A stretch of DNA of 13,158 nt from JASFHF01 sp050123375 (GCA_050123375.1 JASFHF010000047.1:1-13158); one strand, 5' to 3'; positions 7,585-13,158 are shown, counted from the first letter of the stretch. Made by a program: numbers and translations. The notes: a model not told the origin generated them from the sequence alone.

Positions 7585-8366
7585 TAAAAAAACTAACCAC
7601 AACTATATTACTGCTGGCAATAGCATGCTCCATTGCATATGCACAAAATTCTTCGCCGTTTTCGATAAATTTTATGGCTAGTTTTCAAACCGGGCCGACC
7701 AGCGGTTTTGTACAAATTCCTCAAGGCGGTCGGGCCGGCACTACATCTTATCACCAGCCAACTTTTAAAGATTTAGGCATCAAACATAACAACAATTATG
7801 ATTTACTATTAAAACTCAATTGGCACAAATTAACTTTTTACGGCGGCTGCCAAAACATTCGTCCTTCCGGAACAAATACATTAGACAAAACTATCATTAC
7901 TCACAACGTTACCATTCCCGCAGGATCGTCGATAAATTCAAAACTAACTTTAGACTGGACAAGACTCGGCGCACAATATAATTTTTTTCCAAACAATAAA
8001 TGGTCGATTGCTCCGCAACTTGAAGCTGCTGCTATGGATTTTGATTATAAAATTCCAAACTATGCCGTATCACGACATTTTCTTCCGCCTGCCATACGCG
8101 TGGGAATATACAGTAATTATAATATCAACAATAAATTTGCGATTGATGGTGATGCAGCTGCAGCGATTCCTGTATCTAACTTGAATATCACCACCGTAAA
8201 TTTGCGCCTAAAATATAATTTACTAACTAAATCAAATTTCACAACCCAAATCTTCGCTGGCGCCGGATATTTATATATACGCTTTAAAGACCACCAACCT
8301 ACTCCAAATTATATTCTGTATAAACAACCATTGTTCCAGGCGGGATTGGTTTTATCTTATACGTAG
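7581..8366 (+). CDS. secreted outer-membrane beta-barrel protein
   Basis: This 261-residue protein begins with a clear Sec signal peptide: MIKK, a hydrophobic core at 9-17, and a probable cleavage after AYA at residue 21. The mature part shows alternating polar/hydrophobic stretches rich in Tyr, Asn and Gly, such as NYDLLLKLNWHKLTFYGG, WTRLGAQYNFFP, AIRVGIYSNYNI and TTQIFAGAGYLYIRF. It ends in a membrane strand with an aromatic near the C-terminus (FQAGLVLSYT). This is the pattern of small OmpA/OmpW-like or Legionellales surface barrels of roughly eight to ten strands. I cannot assign a specific family or ligand. The start overlaps the stop of the preceding Lys-rich gene by 4 bp, and the two form an operon. 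Confidence 0.82.
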   Translation: MIKKLTTTILLLAIACSIAYAQNSSPFSINFMASFQTGPTSGFVQIPQGGRAGTTSYHQPTFKDLGIKHNNNYDLLLKLNWHKLTFYGGCQNIRPSGTNTLDKTIITHNVTIPAGSSINSKLTLDWTRLGAQYNFFPNNKWSIAPQLEAAAMDFDYKIPNYAVSRHFLPPAIRVGIYSNYNINNKFAIDGDAAAAIPVSNLNITTVNLRLKYNLLTKSNFTTQIFAGAGYLYIRFKDHQPTPNYILYKQPLFQAGLVLSYT

Positions 8367-8462
8367 TTAGATGATGTTGTCATCTATCATCATTAACAAT
8401 TTTGATTGCTCCGCACCAAAACACTTGTATTAACTCTACATTCATTTTTGCAGCTTGCATTC

Positions 8463-8500
8463 AGATAAAATCCCGCTCAAGTTTATAAACCCGAGCGGGG
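8463..8500 (-). terminator. hairpin terminator, best read on the minus strand
   Basis: On the minus strand CCCGCTC (8499-8493) and GAGCGGG (8478-8472) form a 7-bp GC stem. The palindrome GTTTATAAAC (8481-8490) stacks inside it, and ATTTTATCTG follows. On the plus strand the same stem is followed by agattatgtg, so it may weakly end the barrel transcript too. It ends the tiny minus-strand unit described next to it. Confidence 0.6.
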
Positions 8501-8516
8501 AGATTATGTGTGTGAT

Positions 8517-8534
8517 TTAATTCATAAATTTCAT
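8517..8534 (-). CDS. five-codon ORF (MKFMN) with a consensus ribosome site
   Basis: ATG at 8534 is preceded at 8 bases by AGGAGG (8548-8543), the strongest Shine-Dalgarno in the window, within AAAAAGGAGGAT. The ORF is only ATG AAA TTT ATG AAT TAA. An extended -10 lies upstream (8578-8570) and a GC hairpin with a short T-tract downstream (8500-8463), which implies a self-contained RNA of about 100 nt. No structural gene follows on this strand, so this is not a classic attenuation leader. It may instead be a small RNA whose GGAGGA sequence only resembles a translation start. It could also be a vestigial leader. Confidence 0.4.
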   Translation of the reverse strand: MKFMN

Positions 8535-8569
8535 GTTAATATCCTCCTTTTTGTGACAGATGTCTCAAT

Positions 8570-8578
8570 TTTATAGCA
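8570..8578 (-). promoter_or_regulatory. extended -10 promoter for the minus-strand small transcript
   Basis: Minus-strand TGC TATAAA (8578-8570) fits the extended -10 form TGnTATAAT with one mismatch. No good -35 was seen at 16-18 bases. The predicted start is near 8563, about 30 nt before the MKFMN codons. Confidence 0.45.
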
Positions 8579-8603
8579 CAAAAAGTTATTATGATTGTTA
8601 TTG

Positions 8604-8630
8604 TGTGATAATATATGTGTATTCGATAAT
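8604..8630 (+). promoter_or_regulatory. candidate promoter elements for the methyltransferase gene
   Basis: TGTGATAAT (8604-8612) matches an extended -10. A second GATAAT at 8625-8630 has TTGTGT (8601-8606) 18 bases upstream. Either could start the 8683 gene. They are back to back with the minus-strand extended -10 at 8570-8578. Confidence 0.35.
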
Positions 8631-8682
8631 AAACAAAAGGAAAACTCACTAAATAAGGTATTTAAAGGAATTTTTGATCAAG

Positions 8683-9399
8683 ATGACAAAAAAAAACACA
8701 CAAGAAGAGTGCATAACAAATCTCAAGCCTTATCATTTTATGCATGAAAACTGGTCAAATACTGATAATATAAATATATATAAAAATATGCCTATAGAAG
8801 CTTTTTATCAGGGCGCGGTTCAAGGCGGGTTGGATACCGGAGTTGATGTTAAAAATCTTGAGAAATACATCGACAAAGCCAAATCTATTTTGGAAGTTGG
8901 TGCAGGTTATGGCAGAGTACTTTCTCATATTTTAAACCAGGGATATACCGGAAAATTGGTTGCTATTGAGCGTGATAAAAAGTTTTATCAATTTTTACAA
9001 TCACAATTCTATGGGCGCGTAAAAATTTTTTGTAGTGACGTTATGAATTTTTGTCCTGATGATAAATTTGATCTAATATTATGGGTATGGGCTAGCATTT
9101 TTGAATTTTCAAAAAATGAACAAGCTCAAGTAGTTTCGCATCTTGGCAATATGTTAAATAAAAATGGCCTCTTGATTTTAGATGTGCTTCCAATTGAATG
9201 TGTTTCAATTAACGCGACTAAATTGAATTCTCATGATCGTGTAATCGAAACGCCTTATGGCAAAGATTATTGTTATGTGCCATCTGATGATGAAATTATG
9301 CGATATGCACAACAAGCTGATTTAGCTCATTGCGAAGACTTAATCTATCACACCACAGTAGGTCGTGAACGCAGATTAAGCATTTTTTGTTTTAGATGA
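8683..9399 (+). CDS. class I SAM-dependent methyltransferase
   Basis: A 238-residue protein with a Rossmann methyltransferase core of the Methyltransf_11/25 type. Motif I is ILEVGAGYGRVL (69-80, glycine-rich SAM loop). Motif II is LVAIERD, with the ribose-binding acidic residue E96. CSDV with D119 would contact the adenine, and FDLILWVWASI (129-139) is motif IV. NGLLILDVLP (161-170) is the post-motif strand. The first 60 residues and the C-terminal PYGKDYCYVPS region probably hold the substrate site, which is not identifiable. I chose the ATG at 8683. The in-frame TTG at 8674 is only 3 bases from AAAGGAA (8664-8670), too close for use, though the ATG spacing of 12 is long. The 3' end overlaps the convergent gene by 24 bp. 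Confidence 0.85.
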   Translation: MTKKNTQEECITNLKPYHFMHENWSNTDNINIYKNMPIEAFYQGAVQGGLDTGVDVKNLEKYIDKAKSILEVGAGYGRVLSHILNQGYTGKLVAIERDKKFYQFLQSQFYGRVKIFCSDVMNFCPDDKFDLILWVWASIFEFSKNEQAQVVSHLGNMLNKNGLLILDVLPIECVSINATKLNSHDRVIETPYGKDYCYVPSDDEIMRYAQQADLAHCEDLIYHTTVGRERRLSIFCFR

Positions 9400-10701
9400 T
9401 TTAGCGATGCTCACGCATCCTCTTAAAAATGGACTTTTATCCGGAAAATCGCCTTGTCTGTTAAGTAAAAAGTTACTATCTCTTTTGGGTAATAATTCAC
9501 TAGAATCAACGTTAATTGAAGTTTCACTAGTATGGTAACAATTAAATGTAACCAAGTTGGGGATTTTTGCCAATGCTATATTGCTAAGATTTAAATCATC
9601 CTGTTTGATTGAATCTAAATATTTATGTAACAAATGGTAAATTTCCTTTAATTCGGTAATTTTATTTGCCGATCGTTTTGACTTGGCCGAAAAACTAGTT
9701 GTTGTTGGATAAGCAAGCGAATAATAAATTGGACGATTTTGTTTTAGTTGAAAGTAAGTTGGATGCATAATAATTGGCGCGTATCCTAATTGGTAAACAT
9801 CAGTATATAATTGCTGTAATCTTGAAATTGGTGCAACTGAATCATCAATTGCTGGCGCAAAACCTGGATAGGCTCCAATACTCATAGAAAATAAATGTTT
9901 GACTGTATCAGCAACATATGGATTAGGCTTCAAATTACGATTTTTTTGAATCATTGAAAAAATTAAATTCCACAGAAATTCATTACGCCAAAATTCCGTA
10001 TTTTTCCAGTTGCTTTCATATAAATATTTAGAAAATTTTATCCACGTTGGATCTTGTAACTTATCAAACCATTCTTTAGCAAAATATAAAACTTCAGTAT
10101 ACCAATCTTGTTTAAAATTTTCACTTTCATATATAGCACGAAATAGTTTGCCATGATCAGCATAATGTTCCGGCTTATCCAGATTAACATCAAAATGTTG
10201 TGCCAATCGAGCATGATTTCTATCTAATGAAATTTTAGAGAGCATAAACATTGATCTGGCGCCTGCACTAACGTTCCATATAAAAGGCGGGTGTTGGGAT
10301 TTATCTGGATTTAATAGTAGCCACATACTAAATAGTACACCCTGTGGAACGATTATGAATGGGATTGTGTAACCATACATATTAAAATATATTTCAAAAG
10401 AATTTTTTAACACTAAACTTACAGGATTTGAGCCTAAATTATATGCGAGTTGCTGCAGTTTTTTATCTAACTTAGGATTATCATGTTTCACTAAATTTCC
10501 CTGATTATCCGGCAAATGCAAAACGCCTCGTTGTACTGGTTCCTGGCCAAAAGGAATTTGTGCAACAAAGAGACCAAGTTCTTTTGGTGGGTTCAGCTCA
10601 TCGATAATATTGTATAAGGTTGGGTTAACTTTCTTGACTTTGAGGCGAACCTGTTCCCAGGTAACCTGGCGGATGTTGGCTTGAGTCCTAATTTTTGCCA
10701 T
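9376..10701 (-). CDS. conserved-looking hypothetical protein, 441 residues
   Basis: I do not recognise this family. It is a well-formed ORF, rich in aromatic residues. It has one hydrophobic stretch, GYTIPFIIVPQGVLFSMW (about 110-127), possibly buried rather than transmembrane, and Trp/Tyr-rich helices around 190-270 (EVLYFAKEWFDKLQDPTW). It has no signal peptide. The start at 10701 (MAKIRTQAN) is supported by AAAGGAC (10715-10709) at 7 bases. Extending the frame to a TTG at 10758 would place the start inside the promoter's own -35 box. The last 30 residues (around NRQGDFPDKSPFLRG) are low-complexity and unlike the body, and may come from a repeat. The gene ends inside the methyltransferase gene. 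It probably has its own promoter (10730-10758). Confidence 0.75.
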   Translation of the reverse strand: MAKIRTQANIRQVTWEQVRLKVKKVNPTLYNIIDELNPPKELGLFVAQIPFGQEPVQRGVLHLPDNQGNLVKHDNPKLDKKLQQLAYNLGSNPVSLVLKNSFEIYFNMYGYTIPFIIVPQGVLFSMWLLLNPDKSQHPPFIWNVSAGARSMFMLSKISLDRNHARLAQHFDVNLDKPEHYADHGKLFRAIYESENFKQDWYTEVLYFAKEWFDKLQDPTWIKFSKYLYESNWKNTEFWRNEFLWNLIFSMIQKNRNLKPNPYVADTVKHLFSMSIGAYPGFAPAIDDSVAPISRLQQLYTDVYQLGYAPIIMHPTYFQLKQNRPIYYSLAYPTTTSFSAKSKRSANKITELKEIYHLLHKYLDSIKQDDLNLSNIALAKIPNLVTFNCYHTSETSINVDSSELLPKRDSNFLLNRQGDFPDKSPFLRGCVSIAKSSKTKNA

Positions 10702-10729
10702 ATTTCGTGTCCTTTGATATACATTCTGC

Positions 10730-10758
10730 ATCTTAATATACCAGCTTTCCTTTGTCAA
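10730..10758 (-). promoter_or_regulatory. sigma-70 promoter for the 441-residue hypothetical gene
   Basis: On the minus strand a perfect TTGACA (10758-10753) is followed 17 bases later by TAAGAT (10735-10730, 4/6). The predicted start near 10723 gives a leader of about 22 nt containing the AAAGGAC ribosome site. It also argues against the upstream TTG start. Confidence 0.65.
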
Positions 10759-10826
10759 TTAACTAAGTAAATTATATGGTAAATTTAACTGAATTATTAC
10801 TTAATTTAATTGTGCCCACACCATAC

Positions 10827-10832
10827 TATACT
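10827..10832 (+). promoter_or_regulatory. candidate -10 box for csrA
   Basis: TATACT matches TATAAT at five of six positions and lies 172 bp before the csrA ATG. No convincing -35 was found at 16-18 bases (the region is AT-rich). Use of this box would produce a leader of about 160 nt with several GGA motifs. Confidence 0.35.
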
Positions 10833-10842
10833 TTAAACAACT

Positions 10843-10990
10843 AAGGGAAACTTGCTTGACTGATCAAACGGACAAGCAATAAGGAAATAACCACCTTAAT
10901 AGGCATAAAGCCGATCAAAAATAACAATAGCCAAGACCTATCCTAAAAACGCAATGTATTTGGGAACGGAAGCAAACAAACTTAAAGGAG
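10843..10990 (+). promoter_or_regulatory. GGA-rich csrA leader with a small hairpin
   Basis: TTGCTTG (10852-10858) and CAAGCAA (10873-10879) make a 7-bp stem whose 14-base loop ends in ACGGA. Other GGA trinucleotides occur in AAGGGAAAC, AATAAGGAAA, GGGAACGGAAG and in the Shine-Dalgarno AAAGGAG. CsrA binds GGA in hairpin loops and represses its own message in other bacteria. Autoregulation is therefore plausible but inferred. GGA is also common by chance. Confidence 0.4.
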
Positions 10991-10998
10991 TAAAAAAT

Positions 10999-11223
10999 AT
11001 GTTAGTTTTAACTAGAAAAATCAAAGAATCGATAATGATTAACGATGACATCAAAATTCAAATTTTGGAAGTTAGAGGGCGTCAGGTTCGTATTGGAATC
11101 TCTGCACCTGAAAATGTTATCGTTTATCGTGAAGAAATTTATGAAAAGGTTTTAGCGGAACAGAACAGCAAAACAAACATGGATCCCGCGGTCAAGCCGC
11201 GGGATGACGGTGCTGTTGCGTAA
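10999..11223 (+). CDS. csrA: carbon storage regulator CsrA with a palindrome-encoded tail
   Basis: CsrA is a small dimeric RNA-binding protein that binds GGA motifs in leaders and blocks or stabilises messages. In Legionellales it controls the switch between replication and transmission. This copy is 74 residues. It has MLVLTRKIKES (beta-1, with L4 and R6), GRQVRIGISAP at 27-37 and VYREEIY with the key RNA-contact R44, so it should be functional. The start is set by AAAGGAG (10984-10990) at 8 bases; an upstream in-frame ATG at 10954 has no such site. Enterobacterial CsrA ends near residue 61. Here residues 61-74 (MDPAVKPRDDGAVA) are the translation of a palindromic repeat appended to the flexible tail. 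It lies 23 bp upstream of the CsrA-like/receiver fusion gene, evidently in one operon. Confidence 0.95.
   Translation: MLVLTRKIKESIMINDDIKIQILEVRGRQVRIGISAPENVIVYREEIYEKVLAEQNSKTNMDPAVKPRDDGAVA
11180..11210. repeat. palindromic element inserted in the csrA 3' end
   Basis: ATCCCGCGG (11183-11191) and CCGCGGGAT (11197-11205) flank TCAAG, with TGG before and GACGG after. It is the same unit, in reverse orientation, as 11931-11960. It is read through in frame as DPAVKPRDDG, a tail also produced by palindromic repeats in other intracellular bacteria (recalled, not checked). Confidence 0.9.
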
Positions 11224-11246
11224 TTATTTAATCGAGGATTAAAAAA

Positions 11247-11900
11247 ATGGAAATTTTCGAATGCAATTTTGGGGAGGGACTAAAATTGCTAAGTGAAGAT
11301 GGAGAGATATGCTTAGTACTTTTGCGCGATGACAATAAGAAAAACGATTCGCGCATTAAGATTGGTATTAAAACAGCTGATAATATCGATGTATGTGTCA
11401 GAGAAAAATATCAACGCATGCAGGCTGATTTGCAGCAAAAAGTTGAAGCGTATTATCACAAACAGAAAAAAGAAATACCAGTTACATTAATTTCAACCAA
11501 AGAAAAATTGAGCAAAAAGCCCAAGGTTTTACTGGTTGAAGATGCTGAGATTATTCGCAAAGTTAACACAACTTTTTTGGAATCTCTAGGATGCGAAGTT
11601 ACTGCCGCCAAAGACGGCCGTGAAGCATTTGATGCACTGCAAAATAAATTTGATTTAATTTTGCTTGATATTGGTTTACCAGACGTTAGCGGAATTGAAA
11701 TTTGCAAATTTATTCGCAAAAGTTTTACTAATCAAAGTACGCCGGTAATTTTTTTAACCGCGTTTGGTGATACGGTAAAAGAAAAATGCATCGAAGCAGG
11801 ATGTGATGATTTTGCAGTAAAACCGCTTTCGATGGAGAAATTACAAAAGTTAATTCATAAATGGTTGCCACATAAAAACCAACAAGAAAAAGGGGATTAA
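11247..11900 (+). CDS. response regulator with an N-terminal CsrA-like domain fused to a receiver
   Basis: A 217-residue protein. Residues about 93-207 are a complete receiver (REC) domain: acidic pair E98-D99 (VLLVEDAEII), phospho-acceptor D141 (LLDIGLPD), T171 (FLTA) and K192 (VKPLS). It lacks a DNA-binding output. Residues 1-61 instead line up with CsrA from the neighbouring gene. NFGEGLKL matches the beta-2 region (CsrA KIKESIMI), RIKIGIKTADNIDV matches VRIGISAPENVIV, and REKYQRMQAD matches REEIYEKVLAE. An insertion of about 7 residues lies in the beta-3/beta-4 loop. In the gapless alignment the RNA-contact R44 is V51 and the MLVLTR strand is MEIFEC, so RNA binding is probably altered. 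Residues 62-91 are a polar linker. GAGGA (11234-11238) lies 8 bases before the ATG. The REC call is firm; the CsrA-like call is by eye. Confidence 0.9.
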   Translation: MEIFECNFGEGLKLLSEDGEICLVLLRDDNKKNDSRIKIGIKTADNIDVCVREKYQRMQADLQQKVEAYYHKQKKEIPVTLISTKEKLSKKPKVLLVEDAEIIRKVNTTFLESLGCEVTAAKDGREAFDALQNKFDLILLDIGLPDVSGIEICKFIRKSFTNQSTPVIFLTAFGDTVKEKCIEAGCDDFAVKPLSMEKLQKLIHKWLPHKNQQEKGD

Positions 11901-11917
11901 AAAATTAAAAACGAAAA

Positions 11918-12028
11918 GTAATTGCTCACCGTCATTCCGCGGCTTGACCGCGGAATCCAGCAAACATAAGTTTCTGGATCCCGCGATCAACTAACTGGGT
12001 CGCGGGATGACGCAGTACGAGTAATTAC
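11918..12028. repeat. 111-bp MITE-like double palindromic element
   Basis: The outer arms GTAATTGCTC (11918-11927) and GAGTAATTAC (12019-12028) match with one mismatch. Inside, GTCAT (11931-11935) and ATGAC (12007-12011) face each other. The left half is a hairpin ATTCCGCGG-CTTGA-CCGCGGAAT (11934-11956) and the right half ATCCCGCGA/TCGCGGGAT (11978-11986 and 12000-12008). They are joined by CCAG..CTGG (11957-11960 and 11974-11977). Two family units thus stand tail to tail. It follows the fusion gene by 17 bp and could act as its transcript end or an RNase barrier. No clear target duplication was seen. Confidence 0.82.
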
Positions 12029-12075
12029 AATGAAAAAATGGAGAGGAGCAAATAACTAATGAAGGAGAAAACAAG

Positions 12076-12318
12076 ATGAATACAACTATTAATACTAAAA
12101 TTGACACAAGCATGACAAACGAAGAAAATATGGATATGTATTTTGAATTAGCAATAAAAGCATTGATAAAAAATCATTTCAAGTCTGCTATGAAATATTT
12201 TAAACAATCAATTTCACACGGCAGTAAACGGGCATATATATACCATAACTTTTTACGCTGTTATGAAGATATAATGCTGGCGCGCGACATAATTCTATGC
12301 GCTGAAAAACGGATTTGA
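12076..12318 (+). CDS. small hypothetical protein with a TPR-like hairpin
   Basis: An 80-residue protein that I do not recognise. A polar N-terminus is followed by a helix-turn-helix stretch (YFELAIKALIKNHFKSAMKYF, about residues 22-42) spaced like a tetratricopeptide motif, then a second helical part (AYIYHNFLRCYEDI). It has no signal peptide. AAGGAG (12062-12067) lies 8 bases before the ATG, a strong site that makes this a real gene. It is followed after 13 bp by the next small gene. Confidence 0.7.
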   Translation: MNTTINTKIDTSMTNEENMDMYFELAIKALIKNHFKSAMKYFKQSISHGSKRAYIYHNFLRCYEDIMLARDIILCAEKRI

Positions 12319-12331
12319 TATTACAAAAATT

Positions 12332-12523
12332 ATGCATAAACAACTTGAGTTACAAGACCTCATTGATGAAAAAATACCAAAAATGAGAGCTGTATTAAAT
12401 TGCTTATTAACATCAATGGATCATTGCCCTACTCTGGATTATGATACAATCTATAACACACTTTGGTCGATAGATGATGATTTATGGGAAATTGCAGAAA
12501 ATTTTTTAAGTTATACCAAATAA
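12332..12523 (+). CDS. small acidic helical hypothetical protein
   Basis: A 63-residue, mostly acidic and probably all-helical protein (LQDLIDEKIPKMRAVLNCLL, then YDTIYNTLWSIDDDLWEIAE). No family was recognised. There is no good Shine-Dalgarno; the start lies 13 bp after the stop of the 12076 gene, so translation would depend on reinitiation or coupling. The biased, protein-like composition supports a gene, but a decayed remnant is possible. Confidence 0.55.
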   Translation: MHKQLELQDLIDEKIPKMRAVLNCLLTSMDHCPTLDYDTIYNTLWSIDDDLWEIAENFLSYTK

Positions 12524-12757
12524 TAGTGGCGTTAAATTGTAGATAAAGTGATAATCAACACCTTATAGGGATTTTGCTGGCATTGTCTTCTGAACATGAT
12601 AATTGTCGTGTCAATTGCCATAGAGGAATTCAATGACAATAAAAGTCGCTAATAACATAAAATAGTAATAACGCCAAAATTTATAAAAAAATTAAACACT
12701 TTTGTCTGAAAAATATGCTATACTCGCAACAAAATTAATAATCAAAGGCACCTATCA
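12524..12757. other. intergenic region bounded by an 8-bp inverted repeat
   Basis: TGGCGTTA (12527-12534) and TAACGCCA (12669-12676) are exact inverted copies 134 bp apart, possibly the ends of a decayed small element. Inside, AGAGGA (12622-12627) precedes a 10-codon ORF (MTIKVANNIK, 12633-12665), too short to call as a gene. The right end holds the promoter of the next gene. Confidence 0.4.
12716..12724 (+). promoter_or_regulatory. extended -10 promoter for the 12758 gene
   Basis: TGC TATACT matches TGnTATAAT with one mismatch. No good -35 was seen (TTGTCT at 12702 is only 11 bases away). The predicted start near 12731 gives a leader of about 27 nt containing AAAGG (12744-12748). Confidence 0.5.
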
Positions 12758-13084
12758 ATGACTACACGAATTACCTTCCGAATTAAAACCTCTCTAAAAA
12801 AAGAAAAATTACAACAAGACGCACATCTCTTGTTGAAGCGTTTTGCCAATTGGGCTCCCATTCTAGCATATCCTAACGGTATGGATTTAATAGCAATCCA
12901 TAATTATGGCACCAATAAATTGCTCTTTTTTTTCTCAACATTTACCCCAAAATTTATAAAAGGAACAGAAATAAAACTTGGGCATATGAATTGTTATGTA
13001 TTAGAAATAGCGCAATTATTACGCAGAATGAAAATAAAGTATTCCCCGCGGCAAGCCGCGGGGTATTTCCTTCGATTAAAATAG
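12758..13084 (+). CDS. small hypothetical protein with a palindrome-encoded C-terminus
   Basis: A 108-residue basic protein of unknown family. The N-terminus (MTTRITFRIKTSLKKEKL) is amphipathic, and the middle carries a hydrophobic stretch, LLFFFSTFTPKFI (about residues 55-67), that may be a beta strand or membrane-associated. AAAGG lies 9 bases before the ATG and an extended -10 lies upstream, so expression is likely. Near the end the 20-bp palindrome is translated as SPRQAAG, followed by six residues (YFLRLK), so the natural C-terminus was probably near residue 94. The stop overlaps the end of the probable minus-strand gene at the right edge. Confidence 0.65.
   Translation: MTTRITFRIKTSLKKEKLQQDAHLLLKRFANWAPILAYPNGMDLIAIHNYGTNKLLFFFSTFTPKFIKGTEIKLGHMNCYVLEIAQLLRRMKIKYSPRQAAGYFLRLK
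13044..13063. repeat. 20-bp GC-rich palindrome, identical to 93-112
   Basis: An exact second copy of CCCCGCGGCAAGCCGCGGGG. The flanking bases differ from those of the first copy, so the mobile or conserved unit appears to be just the 20 bp. It is inside the 3' end of the 12758 gene. Confidence 0.92.
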
Positions 13085-13158
13085 TGCCAACTGCTCTACA
13101 CTTTTGCCTTGCTCTTTTACGTATCTTTCCACCACCGACCAATCACCTCTTTCACCCA
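13076..13158 (-). CDS. probable C-terminal end of a gene entering from the right (partial)
   Basis: On the minus strand one frame is open from the window edge to a TAA at 13078-13076. It reads 26 residues ending DWSVVERYVKEQGKSVEQLALF, a well-formed amphipathic helix with gene-like composition. It is too short to assign. It overlaps the end of the 12758 gene by 9 bp in convergent orientation. Confidence 0.45.
   Translation of the reverse strand, partial: GERGDWSVVERYVKEQGKSVEQLALF

Noticed and set aside
11456..11719. Minus-strand ORF opposite the receiver domain
   Set aside because: It is antisense to the conserved REC motifs; its composition follows from the complementary codons.
93..13063. 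Possible CRISPR array from the repeated GC-rich palindromes
   Set aside because: Copies are dispersed over 13 kb in both orientations with no regular spacing, and no cas genes are present.
12954..13142. Minus-strand 62-residue ORF at the right end
   Set aside because: It overlaps the 12758 gene and reads through the palindrome; a different minus frame at the edge looks more like a real gene end.

Overview
The window is about 13 kb of AT-rich bacterial DNA, very likely from a host-associated gammaproteobacterium of the Legionellales/Coxiellaceae type. This is an inference from a large 'Pseudomonas-type' NAD-glutamate dehydrogenase, a gammaproteobacterial CsrA, Lys/Asn-rich hypothetical proteins, and small GC-rich palindromic repeats around CCGCGG, some of which are read as part of protein C-termini in the style of Rickettsia palindromic elements. 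No rRNA, tRNA, CRISPR array, transposase or phage module was seen.

Layout. Bases 1-57 may hold the tail of a plus-strand gene, facing a small hypothetical gene (84-419, minus) whose last residues come from a perfect 20-bp palindrome. Next on the minus strand are a haloalkane-dehalogenase-family alpha/beta hydrolase (588-1481) that has lost its nucleophile, and upstream of it the 1627-residue NAD-GDH (1574-6457). The 539-bp divergent gap 6458-6996 carries a GDH promoter candidate, a nested palindromic element lying in the predicted GDH leader, and a perfect 16-bp inverted repeat. To the right is a translationally coupled pair: a Lys-rich TPR-like cytoplasmic protein and a secreted outer-membrane beta-barrel (6997-8366). 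The next gap appears to hold a tiny minus-strand transcription unit (extended -10, consensus Shine-Dalgarno, 5-codon ORF, terminator hairpin). A SAM methyltransferase (8683-9399) then overlaps tail to tail with an unrecognised 441-residue protein (9376-10701, minus, with a near-consensus promoter).

The regulatory heart of the window is 10999-11900: csrA, followed 23 bp later by a response regulator whose N-terminal domain reads as a second, diverged CsrA domain fused to an intact receiver. A phosphorylatable CsrA paralogue beside csrA suggests a two-component input acting directly on CsrA, perhaps through mixed dimers, and is the best candidate here for an undescribed system. It is followed by a 111-bp MITE-like palindromic element, two small helical hypothetical genes (12076-12523), a 108-residue hypothetical gene with an extended -10 promoter and a palindrome-encoded tail, and the probable end of another minus-strand gene at the right edge.

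The protein calls rest on motifs recognised by eye. Promoters and hairpins are pattern matches without measured energies.
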